A stretch of DNA of 64,000 nt from contig CM055103.1 in the NCBI GenBank assembly GCA_029204225.1, forward strand, positions 53,671,538 to 53,735,537. Reading direction: 5' to 3'. The translations under genes and the position numbers were made by a program. Source of the DNA: Diphasiastrum complanatum (lineage: Eukaryota > Streptophyta > Lycopodiopsida > Lycopodiales > Lycopodiaceae). The notes under the pieces are model-generated. The model saw nothing but the letters and a program-made list of their open reading frames with translations, was not told the origin of the DNA and searched no databases. Shown here piece by piece: positions 32,683 through 46,719 of the stretch (positions within the stretch are counted from its first letter, which is position 1; the number at the start of each line of letters is the position of its first letter).

Positions 32683-33086
32683 ATGGCTACAAGTGGAGGC
32701 TTCATGCTCTTCTTGTTCAAAGTTTTGCTACTCAAAAGACTTTGCCAAGTATTGTGGATTTGCAAGAGATCTTGGTGAATGAGGAGTATAGGCTTCAATC
32801 AAGAGGAGGTGGATCTACATCGACATCTTATTATGAAGAGGAGGCTATTTTCATCAAAAGCAAGTTCAAGGGCAAAGGCAAAGGCAAGTGGTCTAAAGGG
32901 CAAGATCAAGGTGAGACTTCTTCTTTTGGCAAAAAGAAAGATAAGTCTAAGTTAAAATGCTTTTATTGTGGAATCAAAGGGCATTTTGCAAATGAATATT
33001 TGAAGAAGAAAAGAGATGAAGGTAGCAAGCAAATCAACTTGACTACTAATGATGAGGATCTAGGTTTGGTTGTGATTATCTTTTGA
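32683..33086 (+). pseudogene. copia-3 gag, internally deleted
   Basis: Starts ATGGCTACAAGTGGAGGC (MATSGGFML, like copia-2 MASNGGIML), then jumps to the region equal to copia-2 residue ~160 (VQSFATQ..LPSIVDLQEIL), so about 150 gag residues are missing and the frame changes. The downstream frame runs through a basic GKGKGK linker to a zinc knuckle CFYCGIKGHFANEY, in which the last Cys is Tyr. It would not bind zinc normally. Confidence 0.85.
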
Positions 33087-33604
33087 TGTGTTCTTTAAGT
33101 CCAATATCAAGTGAAGGTGACAAAGATTCATGGTGGATTGATAGTGGAGCTAGTTCACACATGACTAGTCACAAGGAGTTCTTTACTTCTTTGGTCACTT
33201 ATGATAAATCCAAGAAAGCAATTCACATGGCCAATGGTGGTGAGTGTGTGATTGAAGGTATTGGTTCTATTCCTATTTGTCTCTCTACTAATAGGAAAAT
33301 AAGACTTGATGGTGTTCTTTACATTCCTTCACTTTCAAAGAATTTGCTAAGTGTTGGTCAAATGATAGAGAAAGGATACATGGTAAAGTTTGGTGGTGAT
33401 GCTTGTTTCATTACAAAGGAAGAAATCTTGGTTGCTAGGGGCAATAGACAAGGTAGATTTTTCAAGCTTGATGCTTTTGTTATGGCCAACAAAAAAGATG
33501 GAATGGAAAAGGAGATTGGTCTCAACTTTCCAAAGTTACCTTTTAGCATCAATAAGATTGGTGGATCTTATGCAAAGTCTAACAAGCTGCTAGATCTAGG
33601 TTGA
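33083..33604 (+). pseudogene. copia-3 aspartic protease region
   Basis: Open frame overlapping the end of gag. WWIDSGASSHMTSHKEFF holds the intact catalytic DSGA, followed by NLLSVGQMIEKG and FKLDAFVM as in copia-2. The frame ends at the point where the GAG-pre-integrase should start; no HHCC motif follows. Confidence 0.8.
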
Positions 33605-35263
33605 GATCTAATATGCTTCTTGGAGATGTTCATCTTTGTGCTAACTTGGCTAGTCTTGAGGATAATGATGGTGTTTCAATGGTTCTTCATGGCAAGTGCA
33701 AGCATGCAAAAGGTAAGGAAAGAGCTAACTTCATCAATGGAGGTGAAGGTTCTTCCGTGGAAAAGATTGTTGTTAATGATTTCTTTGATCATATGGAAAA
33801 AGATGTTGCTAGGTGCATTCATGAAGGAGATGGTTCTTCTACATTCTTTTGTGATGAGTCCAAGAAAGTCATTTTTGCAGCAAGTGGAGTCACATGTCTT
33901 CATAAAGAGAGTAGATCAAATGGTTCTATTAAGAGACTTGGTGAGGGAGATAGTCACAAGTCAAGAAGAAGAGAAGTATGTGAAGAGTTCAAAGTAGGAT
34001 GTACTTTGAATGATGTCATTGTGAATGATAGTGAGGAAGAATCATTATCATATGAGTCATTACCTAAAACATTGAATAGAAGTTCTTGTTTGAAAAAAGA
34101 GAGTACTTCAATCATCCTTATGTTGAAGGTACTAATCATTTTTTTCATGGCTTCTTATGTCTTTGAGGTTTCTACTTCTTATGATGCAATTCATTAAGAG
34201 GGAGCCTTATGGAGGAAAGAGCAATGGAAGATTGGTTCTTGGGAAGATCCAAGTCATGGATCTCACATCTCTTCATCAACTCAAAGGATTCTATGATTAT
34301 GAATTGATCACTCATGATCGAGATGACAAAACGTTGGTTGGAGAAGACTACATGGAACAAATCGAGAGGCAATTTCTTCAAGGCAAGAAAGATCTCATTG
34401 GTGAGCTTATTGAGGTTTGTTATGGACTCAAGAGGGCTGTATTTATTAGGTTTGATACTCATATTCATCTACTCTACTTCATGTTGGATGGAAAGTTTGG
34501 AATCTATCTTTTGATTTATGATGGTGACATTGTTCTCACTAACCTTTGTGGAAATTCGAGATCAAGCATTGATGAGATATTGTTTGATCTAGATCATATG
34601 TTTGAGAGGGAGTATTTCTAGAGGTTCAGGTCTAAAGATATTTATATCTTTGATATCTTTGATGATCAAGAGAAAGGTAAGCAAGTGTAAGTGACCCAGA
34701 AGTTCAGGTCTAAAGATATTCATATCTTTGATATCTTTGATGATCAAGAGAAAGGTAAGCAAGTGGAAGCGACTCACTTTGCTTTACTCACATGTTTTGA
34801 AAAATTGTTTTGTGTAGATGATGTTATGCATGTGGATATTGGTTCTCATGGTTTTCATACTAGAAAAGCAAGTAATGGATCTGGAAAACAAAGTCTGTTC
34901 AATGACTTTAATGGTCAAGAGGAAGATCAAGAGGTTGATCTCAAAGGGCTTCAACAACACAAAAGGAAAGGTCGCAATTTGAAGCTAGTCAAGAGCATCA
35001 AAGGAAGGTTATTTGGCAAAGATTTTATGGATCTATTTTTGCAACTTATTGAAGACTCAAATAAGGTCAAAGGATCAGAAAGGAAGTGTTGTTCAAGTTT
35101 ACTTTACTTGTTCTATCTCATGGTTGAGCTATTTCATGTGGATGTGTGCAAATTGTCAAGATATGGACAAACTAGCTACATTGTTTTGCAATATCTTATT
35201 GTTGGAGTTGTGCTAGCATTCTTGGCTGGTTTTGCTGATGGAAATGAAGCTATTGGAGGTTAA
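33601..35263 (+). pseudogene. copia-3 replacement region with unusual open frames
   Basis: Three successive open frames (33601-34197, 34157-34621, 34691-35263). The first is unrecognised. The second loosely follows copia RT (EDYMEQIE, EVCYGLKRA, FGIYLLIYDGDIVL, where YVDD would be) but is heavily diverged. The third starts with EKGKQVEATHFALLTCFE, similar to the integrase-RT linker of copia-2 although it now lies after the RT-like part, and ends with a hydrophobic stretch (VLQYLIVGVVLAFLAGFA) that could be a membrane segment. So the order is scrambled relative to a normal element. Confidence 0.5.
34624..34779 (+). repeat. 78-bp tandem duplication inside copia-3
   Basis: GTTCAGGTCTAAAGATATT..GATGATCAAGAGAAAGGTAAG is present twice; the second copy begins at 34702. 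Confidence 0.88.
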
Positions 35264-35689
35264 TTATATCACTCATTCATGGCCAAGTCATAAAGTGTTG
35301 ATGATATCTTGTGGCAAGATGGAGATGGAGGCTCATTCATGGAGTTTTATGGTGGAGACATATCAAGAAAGGACAAAGTTGGAGGAGACAAACAAGCAAA
35401 TGGTCATCACTCACATTTATTGTTTGATTGCTGTAATTTTCCAGAGAGTTCAAAGTTTGAAACATGGGAGAATCATTTCACTCACATTCTATTTGGTTCT
35501 TCATGTTCCAGTTATATCTTGATGTGTAAAATTGATGTAAGAAATAGTGAAGCATCCAATTTGGACACTATTATTTATATCAATTATGAAAGATACTTTA
35601 GAACCTTATAAAGGAGATCTATACTTAGGATGGAGATGATTCTAAAGTTGGATCAAAATTCTATTGTCAAAACTATGCCAAAACTAGTT

Positions 35690-35699
35690 GAAGAGGGAG
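35690..35699 (+). other. copia-3 polypurine tract
   Basis: GAAGAGGGAG directly before LTR start TGTGAGAG; identical to that of copia-2. Confidence 0.85.
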
Positions 35700-36130
35700 T
35701 GTGAGAGATTTCAACTAGTTTAGTCTAGTTTAGTCATATTTTGGTAAATTGTCAATAAGAGGCCAAAACTCATTCTAGACTTAGAGATAAATTTTTTGAA
35801 GTTATATTAGTTTAAAATACATTCAATAAACACTTTTTGAAAGTGTGGGAAAGTTGGTAGTCGAGTTTGAGAGAGATTCAAATTTGAACACTGGTACATT
35901 GAATCTAGACCCAAAAATAATAGGGTTTACATTTTGGAGGGAAAGCCAAGTGGCCAAATAGGGTTTGGACACTCTATAAAAGGATGTAACTCGTGGAGAG
36001 ACACATCTTCTCTTGAATATCTCTTTTGTCTACCCATGAAGTCCGATTTTTGTTCTACTAAATATTTCAAAGTTCAACTCAAATCAACCTACTCACTTCA
36101 AGCCACATCAAGCCATATATTCAAAGCAGA
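35700..36130 (+). repeat. copia-3 right LTR
   Basis: The first 240 bp match the left LTR. The rest includes TATAAAAGG at 35975-35983, a good core promoter. The end is uncertain. Confidence 0.7.
35975..35983 (+). promoter_or_regulatory. LTR TATA box
   Basis: TATAAAAGG within the right LTR; transcription would begin about 30 bases later. Confidence 0.5.
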
Positions 36131-36379
36131 TTAAATATCTCAAATGAAATATCTAAAGGAAGGAACATATGAAGAAATATATTTTGACCTTAAAGAATAT
36201 ATGACGACCCGAATGAATCGCGTTTGATCCTTAAAATGAAGAGTATATGTTCACGAGGACGTTTCACATTTGAGAAAGGGGATATGTGATGCCACAAAAT
36301 TGCTAAATAATGAATATCAACCTGAATATGGCATAATATACTCGAATATGAAATTTTTATGGAAGAGAAGCATGGGCCA

Positions 36380-36960
36380 GCATGCTCTTGGCACTTTCGA
36401 TGAGTGTTCGATTCTGCCTTCAGCTACACCATTGGACTGAGGTGAGTAGCTTGTTGTGAATTGTTGATGTAATTTGCCGGCCTTGCAGAACAACTTGAAT
36501 TAAGTGGAGATGAATTTTCCCCCTCCATCAATATGTAGAGCTTTGATCCTTCTCTAGGTCTAATTTTTTGCAGATGCTTTGAACTATTTGAAGAAGTTGA
36601 ATTCCTCGGATTTGTTCTTCGAAAATAAGTGGCAATTCTTCGAGAAAAGTCATCAATAAATGTCAGAAAATAGAGAGCTCCATTTGTGGAAGAAGTCTGC
36701 ATTGGGTCACAAATGTCACTGTGTACAAGATCAAGCAAATCTCTAGAAGTATGAACTGAATAAAAAATAAAATGAACTTCTAGCATGCTTGATGATGATA
36801 CAACTTTCACATGGAAAATTCAATCTGCTAATTGAAGGCAAATCTTGCACTAAATTCTGATTCGACATTTGATGAATACTATTTAAATTCAGATGGCCTA
36901 ATCTGAAATGCCATAGCATATCAGTTGATTAAGAAGTGGATATATGAAGAGCTTGACTAT
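36380..36960 (-). pseudogene. Decayed Ty1/copia integrase fragment
   Basis: On the minus strand: the GAG-pre-integrase (LWHFRLGHLNLNSIHQM, then CESCI) at about 36960-36800, then LLDLVHSDICDPMQ with the first catalytic Asp, and FLTFIDDFSRR. Frames break repeatedly afterwards. It belongs to a different copia family from copia-2. No LTR assigned. Confidence 0.82.
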
Positions 36961-37224
36961 TAGAAAAATAGCAGTGGTGTTGGAGGGTTTGCGGATCCCG
37001 AGGCAACCCTAACCCTAGTTAATAAGTGAGAGGGATTTGGCACCCTGCATGTGTAAGTCCAACCCGATGAGCACATAGAGATTTGATAATTAGAAAGTCA
37101 ATAAAAGGACTTTCGGCATTTTTGTAGGACTTTTAATGTCGCAGGGCCTAAATGTCAAGTTAGCGAATAAAGTTGGGTCTCCCACCAAAATTGGTTCAAA
37201 TTCAATTTCAAATTGGTTCCTTCC

Positions 37225-37744
<520 letters not shown>

Positions 37745-37862
37745 ACATGCTATTGCTCTCATGGGATTGAACCTATGTGTGACAACTAACTTCATCTCCT
37801 TGATGCTTGAGTGCTTGGATCTTGGGTTGAGGATAGGCTAGGAAATAAACCCACTACAATTT

Positions 37863-37878
37863 TGGCGCCGTTGCCAGG
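37863..37878 (+). other. tRNA-Asp-type primer binding site
   Basis: TGGCGCCGTTGCCAGG, the PBS typical of plant Tat/Athila-like gypsy elements, four bases after LTR end ACTACA. It lies in the spacer between the inverted arms. Confidence 0.85.
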
Positions 37879-37892
37879 TAGCTATGCCAATT

Positions 37893-38413
<521 letters not shown>

Positions 38414-38579
38414 GAAAAGAAATGCAAAAGTGGATTGCAAGATATGAAGAGGCCAAAGCTTGTAGAACTTTCAGAAGAGGGCATAGAAGACAATCATACC
38501 CACATAACCTCACCCTTCTATCCAATGACATGACGCTTGATTGGTTACGCGATGCCCTAGACACAACAAACAACAACGA

Positions 38580-38582
<3 letters not shown>
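38414..38582 (+). other. Short gag-like open stretch
   Basis: Frame with KMQKWIARYEEAKACRTFRRG and YPHNLTLLSNDMTLDWLRDAL, suggestive of a retrotransposon gag edge, running into a GA array. Not identified further. Confidence 0.25.

Positions 38583-38672
<90 letters not shown>
38583..38672. repeat. (GA)n microsatellite
   Basis: About 45 perfect GA units. Confidence 0.97.
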
Positions 38673-38674
<2 letters not shown>

Positions 38675-38826
38675 TGGAAAAAGTACAAAAAGGACCAAGA
38701 GTGGATCTTAATCTGATCCTCAAGAGGGATTGGTTGTCAGATTACTTGATCTATCAATCTACTTGAGATTAAGATCAATCTAGATCAATTCTAGACACAA
38801 AATCCTAACAAGAACAATCATTAATT

Positions 38827-39649
<823 letters not shown>

Positions 39650-39764
39650 AGAAATTTGCAAGGTTGTGTGATTTTTATGTAAGCTATGTAAATCATTCAC
39701 ATGTTTAACTATTTTTACATATTTGCTTGATATCACGCAAGTATAAGATAATATAGCTTGGAAC

Positions 39765-40594
39765 ATGCAGTCAACAATGAATAATTTTTATTTTCCTAAC
39801 ACATTTTGTTCTCTCTCTTTCAGTACAAAAAATACAATGCATTGCGGACGCATGGATGACATTTTTGTACGGAGCGCATTGATAAAAATAGAAACACCTA
39901 TGATTGTGGAGTCATGGCAAATTTCACCCAAAAGAGTCGAGAAAGCACGACTGACACCAATTTACTCTCTTCTCGACCTGGTTGTTGTGGGACAATCAAT
40001 GACATCCTCGAAGTTGGATTTAGACAATTCAAATTTTTCATATTTGATGTCAAATGGTTCAAAGTTATTTGCAATGGTCCCAATGCAACTGTGAGGAAAG
40101 AAGGGAGTGGTTATTTTTCTATTGACTCCACCAAGCAATACACTTGTTTTTCCTCAACAATGTGAGTAGTACATATGTGTTCAAGTAGTCAATGCTCTTT
40201 TTATGTCAATCAATTGATTTTCAATATACAAAATATGTATATTGTGTGTATACCCAAGCAATTATAACATAGATACTAAAAACAAGTCAATGTTTATGGT
40301 AACATCGATCAATTACAGGTGGTCTTTCACCCCAACCATTCAGATCCCACATGGTGGTACATGATTCAAGTTGCTCCTTGAAGTAAAAGAATTTTTGAGG
40401 ATAGAGATGTCATGGAGGACATGGTGTTGCCAACTGATGTACTTGAACAAGATCGTGAAGATGAACTCAACGACACATTTTTAGAGGATGTCCATGCTTC
40501 ACAAGCAAATGATGATATTGAGTGTGATGCATCATCATTGGATGGATCAACGTCACAAGACACAGCTTCTCGATCGTTCTCGTCATCACCATAA
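39765..40594 (+). pseudogene. CACTA-transposon-type DUF4216 relic
   Basis: The region GTINDILEVGFRQFKFFIFDVKWFKV (39990-40070) fits the DUF4216 domain found downstream of the Tnp2 transposase in plant CACTA (En/Spm) elements. A GT-AG intron is plausible (donor GTGAGT at about 40161, acceptor CAG before 40320). The next exon has NHSDPTWWYMIQVAP, one in-frame TGA (about 40378), then an acidic Asp/Glu/Ser-rich tail to 40594. The exon phases I can see do not join perfectly, so it is broken or mis-spliced. No terminal CACTA repeats found. Confidence 0.5.
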
Positions 40595-40739
40595 CCATCA
40601 GCTTGTGAAGATCAACTTATTAATAATGAAGCTATAAGAGATATCTGGGTAGAACTAGAGATAGAATTGTTTGGTTTGGTGGATTTGTCGCATGATGATG
40701 TGAAAAATGATAACAAAGAATTGGAAAATGAATAAGTGA

Positions 40740-41039
40740 GGTGGTACGATGTATTGGAACTTATTGTAAATTAATCACATTATTCACAGATGCAATTGTA
40801 CTTTGTTACTTGATTAGTCGACATCAAACCAAAAGTTGACGCATGTGAGTGAACCAATTGTGATCACGATATTGATGTGATACATGATTTTCTATTTTCA
40901 CTTGTGTCTGTGGCCTCTAAAGTTGATAGAAAATGAAATTCAATGTGTTGATAAACAACAATTTCAAAAATATGGCTGCTGCTTCAAATGAATAGTAGCA
41001 TAAACAATTTTAATTGGATTAGGTTTATCGAACAACATG
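40740..41039. other. No gene seen
   Basis: AT-rich, no coding signal. Confidence 0.4.
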
Positions 41040-42040
41040 AAATATCTATCTAACTTGTCTATCATCCTTCAACGTCCATGGATTTTGCATCACCATTACA
41101 TTTTTCAATGATAATTCTCTTTTTGGTTGTATGGAGTCATTTTCTGATGCCTTAAAAAAAAAACAAACTTGTGAGATATTGATGTTTCCATTGTCACTCA
41201 CTAATTCAAGTGGACATCCATATTTGATTATCATGTATTGAAACAGAAATTAGATCACTATTTTTGAATCATATTTTTTATTGTCGTTGCTTCAGACATC
41301 TTAGTTCCATAATAAATTGCTACCAATATGTAACGTTGTTTGTATGTTTGGTGACTAGTTTTATTGGTTTGACCAAACCTGTTTTTCATTTTTCAAATGG
41401 TATGAGGAGAAATATTCATGTCATTGGCCAATGAGTAGTGGATTTTGGCTTTCCAATCCTCTAACAAACTAGTTTGCATCTTCTTACATAGGGTACAAAG
41501 TCCTTGAAAGGGTGGCCACTAATATTTTGTAGCTAAATTCTTTTAAATTGTATTTGCAAAAAATAGTGACCTCTTACATCTTATGTATGCAAAACACTAA
41601 GGACTCTGCTGAATTCATTTTTTTTCAAGACATCTTCTTGATTCTCATTCAATGCTAACTTGTATAATACTCTATCGATGATGGTGTAAGGTGCAATCTT
41701 ATATGGAAACATTGTCTTATGTTCTTGAATAAGGTTTTTTGAATAGTTATGATGAGCAAGATACTAAAGATTTATCAAAATACATTGAATGTTCATGGTT
41801 GATTACCATAATTTCTTCATTTGGACAATCCGAGTCAATTTCTCTTTAGATATGTTTCCATCAAATCGGGATATATATATATAGTCTGCATTGGTATAAA
41901 ATTTCCCTCTTCATGTATCAACTTGAAAGGTAAATTCAAGTAACAAAGAAGCCAAGCAGGCTGTTTATTAAATATGTCACATTTATTTATTAAATGCTAC
42001 AAGGCGTAATGATCAATGTAGACTATTCTACATTAAATTT
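41040..42040 (-). pseudogene. Heavily decayed Ty3/gypsy RNase H-integrase remnant
   Basis: Minus-strand pieces in changing frames. VYIDHYAL and HLINK (RNase H) lie near 42020; QRYILVAIYYGTKMSEAT, the integrase phrase usually written YILVATDY-TKW-EA, near 41330; and IIKYGCPLELVSDNG, the second catalytic Asp block, near 41230. There are many stops. This is an old insertion. Confidence 0.7.
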
Positions 42041-43837
42041 TAATATTATCTTTATCAACCTGAATAGCTCTTATTGATATTTCATGTTCAAGTGATATTC
42101 CTTCTATCATTCCAAATAACACTTATCTAGATCTAAGCATAACAAAGGAAATCAATATTTCTTTAGCTGAATGATATTGCATTTGATGATGATAAGATTA
42201 ATTCCTATTGGCAATGTATCAGAATTACAACGTTGTGGAACATTTGGTTAGATCATAGGAATAGTAGAGAATTTGGGCATAATGATTTTTTTATCTCCCC
42301 TCTACTCCTCTTTAAAGAGGCTGATAAGCTTATGTCTCTTTAAGTTCTGTCGCTTTCATGTATTTTGTAAAAAGTCCTTAATCTAAGGTCAGTTTTCTTC
42401 GAGAGAAAAAAAATGTTTCTTTAGCATTTGCTAAATCCTTGAGAGATGATTGTCTTATGTATACGCAGAAATCATCAGTGAAATTTTTTAGATAAGACGT
42501 TTGGTCACTATGTTTGGAGAATGTCCTAGTATTTTGTAGTTATAACAGACTCCCATAATTTGCTTTGGTGGCAGGTTGGTATTTGAAAACACAATCTTCT
42601 TTTGTTGTTGAAGACATGATCACGTTTTGGCACAAAAGTTTGTTTCGGTATTGCATCCATACTTTGAGCAGGTTGTCTTGATTGTATATTGGTGTTGAAT
42701 GCCAGAGGCTCTGATGAGTCTCAAACTGACATGTTAACACCTTAGAAACACTCTCCTCACACTTCACTATGCACGTAGGCTGGGTGTGTGTAGGCATGCA
42801 TATCCCTCTACCACACATCTCATGCGAGTATTTAGCTCCAACCTCCACCCCATGGACACCTTTGCAATCTTAAATGCTCCTTATGAACATGCATTAAACT
42901 TCCCACAAAATCCTTTTATGACTTGCAAGGATGTCTCTATATTTCAAAGCATCACATAGATTACATAGATCGATGGTCTTAACAAGTTTCAAACCAACCT
43001 TGTAAAAAATCCAAAAGGCCTATCTCAAATGGATAAGAGATTAGATTATAGCCTTAGAATTTGAATTTAACTAAATTTAAGTGATTTTAAACCATGAAAA
43101 ATTTTACAGATCTTAAAATGAAGGATACAATGTGAATTTCAACGATTGCATGTTTCTATTTGTCTGTTCAGTGTTTGTAACATCAATGGCATAGATAAAT
43201 CATAATAGACTGCACGTTGCCTTTAGAGGATGGTCTCGAGCAATCAATACACGTACACTAAGTCAATCAATAAACGTACACTATGTCAGGTTATTGCAGC
43301 CTTTGCGGATTCGCTATGTACATTTTGTCAGCATATGAACGCAATTATGAATCATGATGCAGTATAATACAATGTACAACCCATTGTCTTTTGTGAGACT
43401 ATCTTTATCTCTTATATCAGTAATGAGCATGGCGCAACACCTCAAGGCTCAGGGACCAGGCTCCAGGCCCCAGGGTAACGTGGAGTCACAACGTCACAAC
43501 CTGTCCATATTATGGACACACAAGTGACACAACTATGTTACACTAGGTGGATTCTGGGAATCTGGAGGCATTGTATGCAATTATTAAACATAGTAGTGCA
43601 GCTTTAACTAAGTTGACATAAAACGTCGCATCCACTGAAGACCATCTTATAGGACACACACGGTAGTGACGGCACACATGTGTGACAGCTGCTTTGCAGA
43701 GACTTGGTTAAATGTTGGTGGTGTATTAACTTTTTAAGAAAGAAACAACAGCCTCTGTACGGTTTGCAAAGCTGTTTTTGCAGAAAGTGCACTCAGGTCT
43801 CCACGGTTATTGAACAGTTGCCTTCAACGAGTTACGC
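42041..43837. other. No gene seen
   Basis: Several short open frames (for example 42540-42848, minus) lack any conserved pattern. 43436-43475 is locally GC-rich (GGGACCAGGCTCCAGGCCCCAGGG). Confidence 0.35.
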
Positions 43838-43935
43838 TCACCAGCTCACCGAAGGTCCGAAACCCAGCCAACATCTATGATCAGATTCTACCCAGCTCAC
43901 CAAAACCCAGCCAACATCTGTGATCAAATTCTACT
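43838..43935. repeat. Tandem duplication, about 50 bp
   Basis: CCAGCTCACC..AAACCCAGCCAACATCT.TGATCA.ATTCTAC occurs twice. Confidence 0.8.
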
Positions 43936-44935
43936 CAAATACCGGTTGAAATGATGAACAGGATATTCCCAGAAGGAGTCCAAACAGCCCAAAACCCCAA
44001 AAGGTCAAAAAGAGAAGGCTCCGGCATCAACAGATTCAACACCCCAGCTAAGCTGCTAGTATTCACCAACTTGAGAAATTCCACCAACGAGATTGGATGA
44101 TTCTGCAAACTGCAATGGGTTAGTTGTGCTCCTGCAGCATTCATAGATATTGCAAGGCTTTTCTTTCAAGCCAGCAGACTGAGGTGGGTGGAGCTCAAGC
44201 AGAAAGTGAGAACGTGTCGACGGAGTAGTAGTAGGTGGTGGCAGGCTGCAGCGAGGGTGGAGCGCTCCAGCCTCCCGAGTCCCCTTAATAATCAGTGTTT
44301 GGGAAAGCCAGGAAAACCTTTTTAAAAATATTTGCAATTTTTTTAAGTTTCTTGGTTATATGAGGACTATTATGCTGATGTAAAAAAGCATAAAAAATTT
44401 ATCATATTCAATATTTGAGGAATAATGTCGGCTTCATTCATATATTTTGCCAGCTTTCCGAACAATGCCGACCATGGCATAAATGCATTAGGGGAGACTT
44501 ATCCATGGGCCATCACCATAGATCATAAAGAGCACTTAAAAATTTCAACTTCTTCGAATTATACATCGCCAATTGTGTTTTGAACAAAGAATACACACCT
44601 GTGCTAATAGTGATTTCACATGGAGTGGGGGTTCGAATTTTTTACTTTGATTGGTGGAGCCACTCTAAGAGACCTTCCCCTCATTTCACGAGAGAGTTGC
44701 TCATAGGTGACATCTTAGGTGGCATTGAAAGGTGCCAACGTGGGGGTAACTGAACATACCAGCGGAGTACCTTGGGCCTCTTAGAGTATTGGGGGTAAGT
44801 GGTGGGCCCTTGCTCTCCCCTCCAATAAAAAACATAGATTCCTTATCGAATTGAATTTAGACAATAAATGGTTTGCGAATGAAAGGGCCTTTCACATTAA
44901 ATAATTTGGAAGGACAAATCCGGGGGGGGGGGGAT
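43936..44935. other. No gene seen
   Basis: Open frames at 44056-44337 (minus) are Pro/Ser-rich without conserved features. G-run at 44921-44932. Confidence 0.35.
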
Positions 44936-46638
44936 GTAGTGCAAATTTTAAAATGGCCCTTGACTCTTCCATGTGAAACCACCTTAATGCATATAATAGG
45001 TTACCAGAACTCACAAACCATAAGATGCATCAGAGTGGATCCATTGAATGCTACAAAGTATAATCTATTGTAAGCACTATTTAGTGCATAGTTCGTATAG
45101 GATAAAATCCCCCAAAATGGGAATTTACGGTCTTTGAGAGTAGATGCCTAAGGGGGGCGTACTATTAGGGAGCTTTACTGAATGTAAAGGCCCATCATAT
45201 TACAAGTGCTTGAAGCACCAAATGGAAAAGACATATTGATCTTAATATTTCAACATAATCATGTTTATGTTTATCCCTAGTGATATTTATTATGTCTCTT
45301 ATATTTATTATCAATGGAGCACTGAAGAAAGTCCAACATTTTGTTTAAAGAGCCACCATTCTTTTCATGCATATAATTTCCTTTGTTGCCATATATCATC
45401 TTTTCACATTTTCTCATCTTTCCCCATTATGTTCAGTAGGCCCTTGTTTGTACAACTAGCCCTCTCGCTCTTGCTTCACAAAATAATTATTTAAAGTATT
45501 TCCATAGAAGAAGAGAGCACAAAGGAAATGACTTTCCCACGTACTTAGTCTAGGGTTTTATAATGACTAAGAATTATCATTGTTGCTACTTCATTTCTTA
45601 TGATGTTCATGTTTTATGTGATGTGCTCACTTGGAGTGTGGTATAAAGGGGCTGTTGGAGAATTGTGAAGTAATCCAAACTCAGTTAGGTGGGGGGGTAG
45701 GTAAGTGCAAATTTTGAAATGGCCCTTGACTCTTCCATGTGAAACCACCTTAATGCATATAATAGGTTACCAGAACTCACAAACCATAAGATGAGTGGAT
45801 CCATTGAAAGCTACAAAGTATAATCTATTGTAAGCACTAATTAGTGCATAGTTCATATAGGATAAAATCCCCCAAAATGGAAATTTACGATCTTTGAGAG
45901 TAGATGCCCAAGCCGAATGTAAAGGCCCATTTTATTACAAGTGCTTGAAGCACCAAATGGAAAAGACGTATTGATCTTTATATTTCAACATAATCATATT
46001 TATGTTTATCCCTAGTGTACAATGCCTTTTAAGAAATCAAGATTCCATGTATACATATGTAGTCATAAGAAAACACAATTGAATTCTAACAAAGAAGTGT
46101 CGTAACTAACTTTGAAAATATCTAGCTCTAATTTGTTTGCAAATTTCATATCTCTCTCACCATTTACAAGTTAAGAAAATTTGATAGAACTTAATCAAAA
46201 AGCATTTCTTATTCATACAAAAGTGTCCCTTATATTTATTATCAATGGAGCACTAATGAAAGTCTAACATTTTGTTTGAAGAACCACCATTCTTTTCATG
46301 CATATAATTTCCTTTGTTGCCATATATTATCTTTTCACATTTTCTCATCTCTCCCCATTTATGTTCTATATGCCCTTGTTTGTACAACTAGCCCTCTCAC
46401 TCTTGCTTCACAAAATAATTATTTAAAGTAATACCATAGAAGAAGAGAGCACAAAGGGAATGGCTTTCCCACCTACTTAGTCTAGGGTTTTATAATGACT
46501 AAGATTGATCATTGTTGCTACTTTGTTTCTTATGATGTTCATGTTTTATGTGTGTGCTCACTTGGAGTGTGATACAAAGGGGCTGTTGGAGAATTGTGAA
46601 ATAAACCAAACTCAGTTAGGTGGAGGAAGGGGCACAAG

Positions 46639-46642
<4 letters not shown>
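44936..46642. repeat. Large tandem duplication, about 766-bp period
   Basis: Copy 1 runs from about 44936 to 45700, copy 2 from about 45702 to 46625; both start GTGCAAATTTTAAAATGG or a near variant and end AACTCAGTTAGGTGG. Copy 2 has an extra ~190 bp (46019-46222) where copy 1 has a short ATATTTATTAT segment. No coding frame is conserved between copies. Confidence 0.85.

Positions 46643-46716
<74 letters not shown>
46643..46716. repeat. (GA)n microsatellite
   Basis: About 37 GA units, at the end of copy 2 of the tandem duplication; copy 1 has no GA array at this point. Confidence 0.97.

Positions 46717-46719
<3 letters not shown>

Larger units (their letters stand above)
32180..36130 (+). 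mobile_element. copia-3: chimeric, deleted copia-type element
   Basis: Plus strand. The LTRs share TGTGAGAGATTT...ACTAGTTTAG over about 240 bp (32180-32416 and 35700-35939) with few differences. The PPT GAAGAGGGAG adjoins the right LTR. The left LTR loses similarity after about 32416, and no PBS follows it. The right LTR continues to a TATA box (35975), with its end uncertain near 36130. Interior: a gag with a large deletion, a protease, then open sequence with only faint or displaced copia similarity. No TSD found. Confidence 0.75.

Noticed and set aside
42540-42848. Minus-strand 102-codon open frame
   Set aside because: No conserved motif, no start context or neighbours; length expected by chance.
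44056-44337. Minus-strand Pro/Ser-rich frame as a small gene
   Set aside because: Composition only; overlaps another open frame and has no recognised features.
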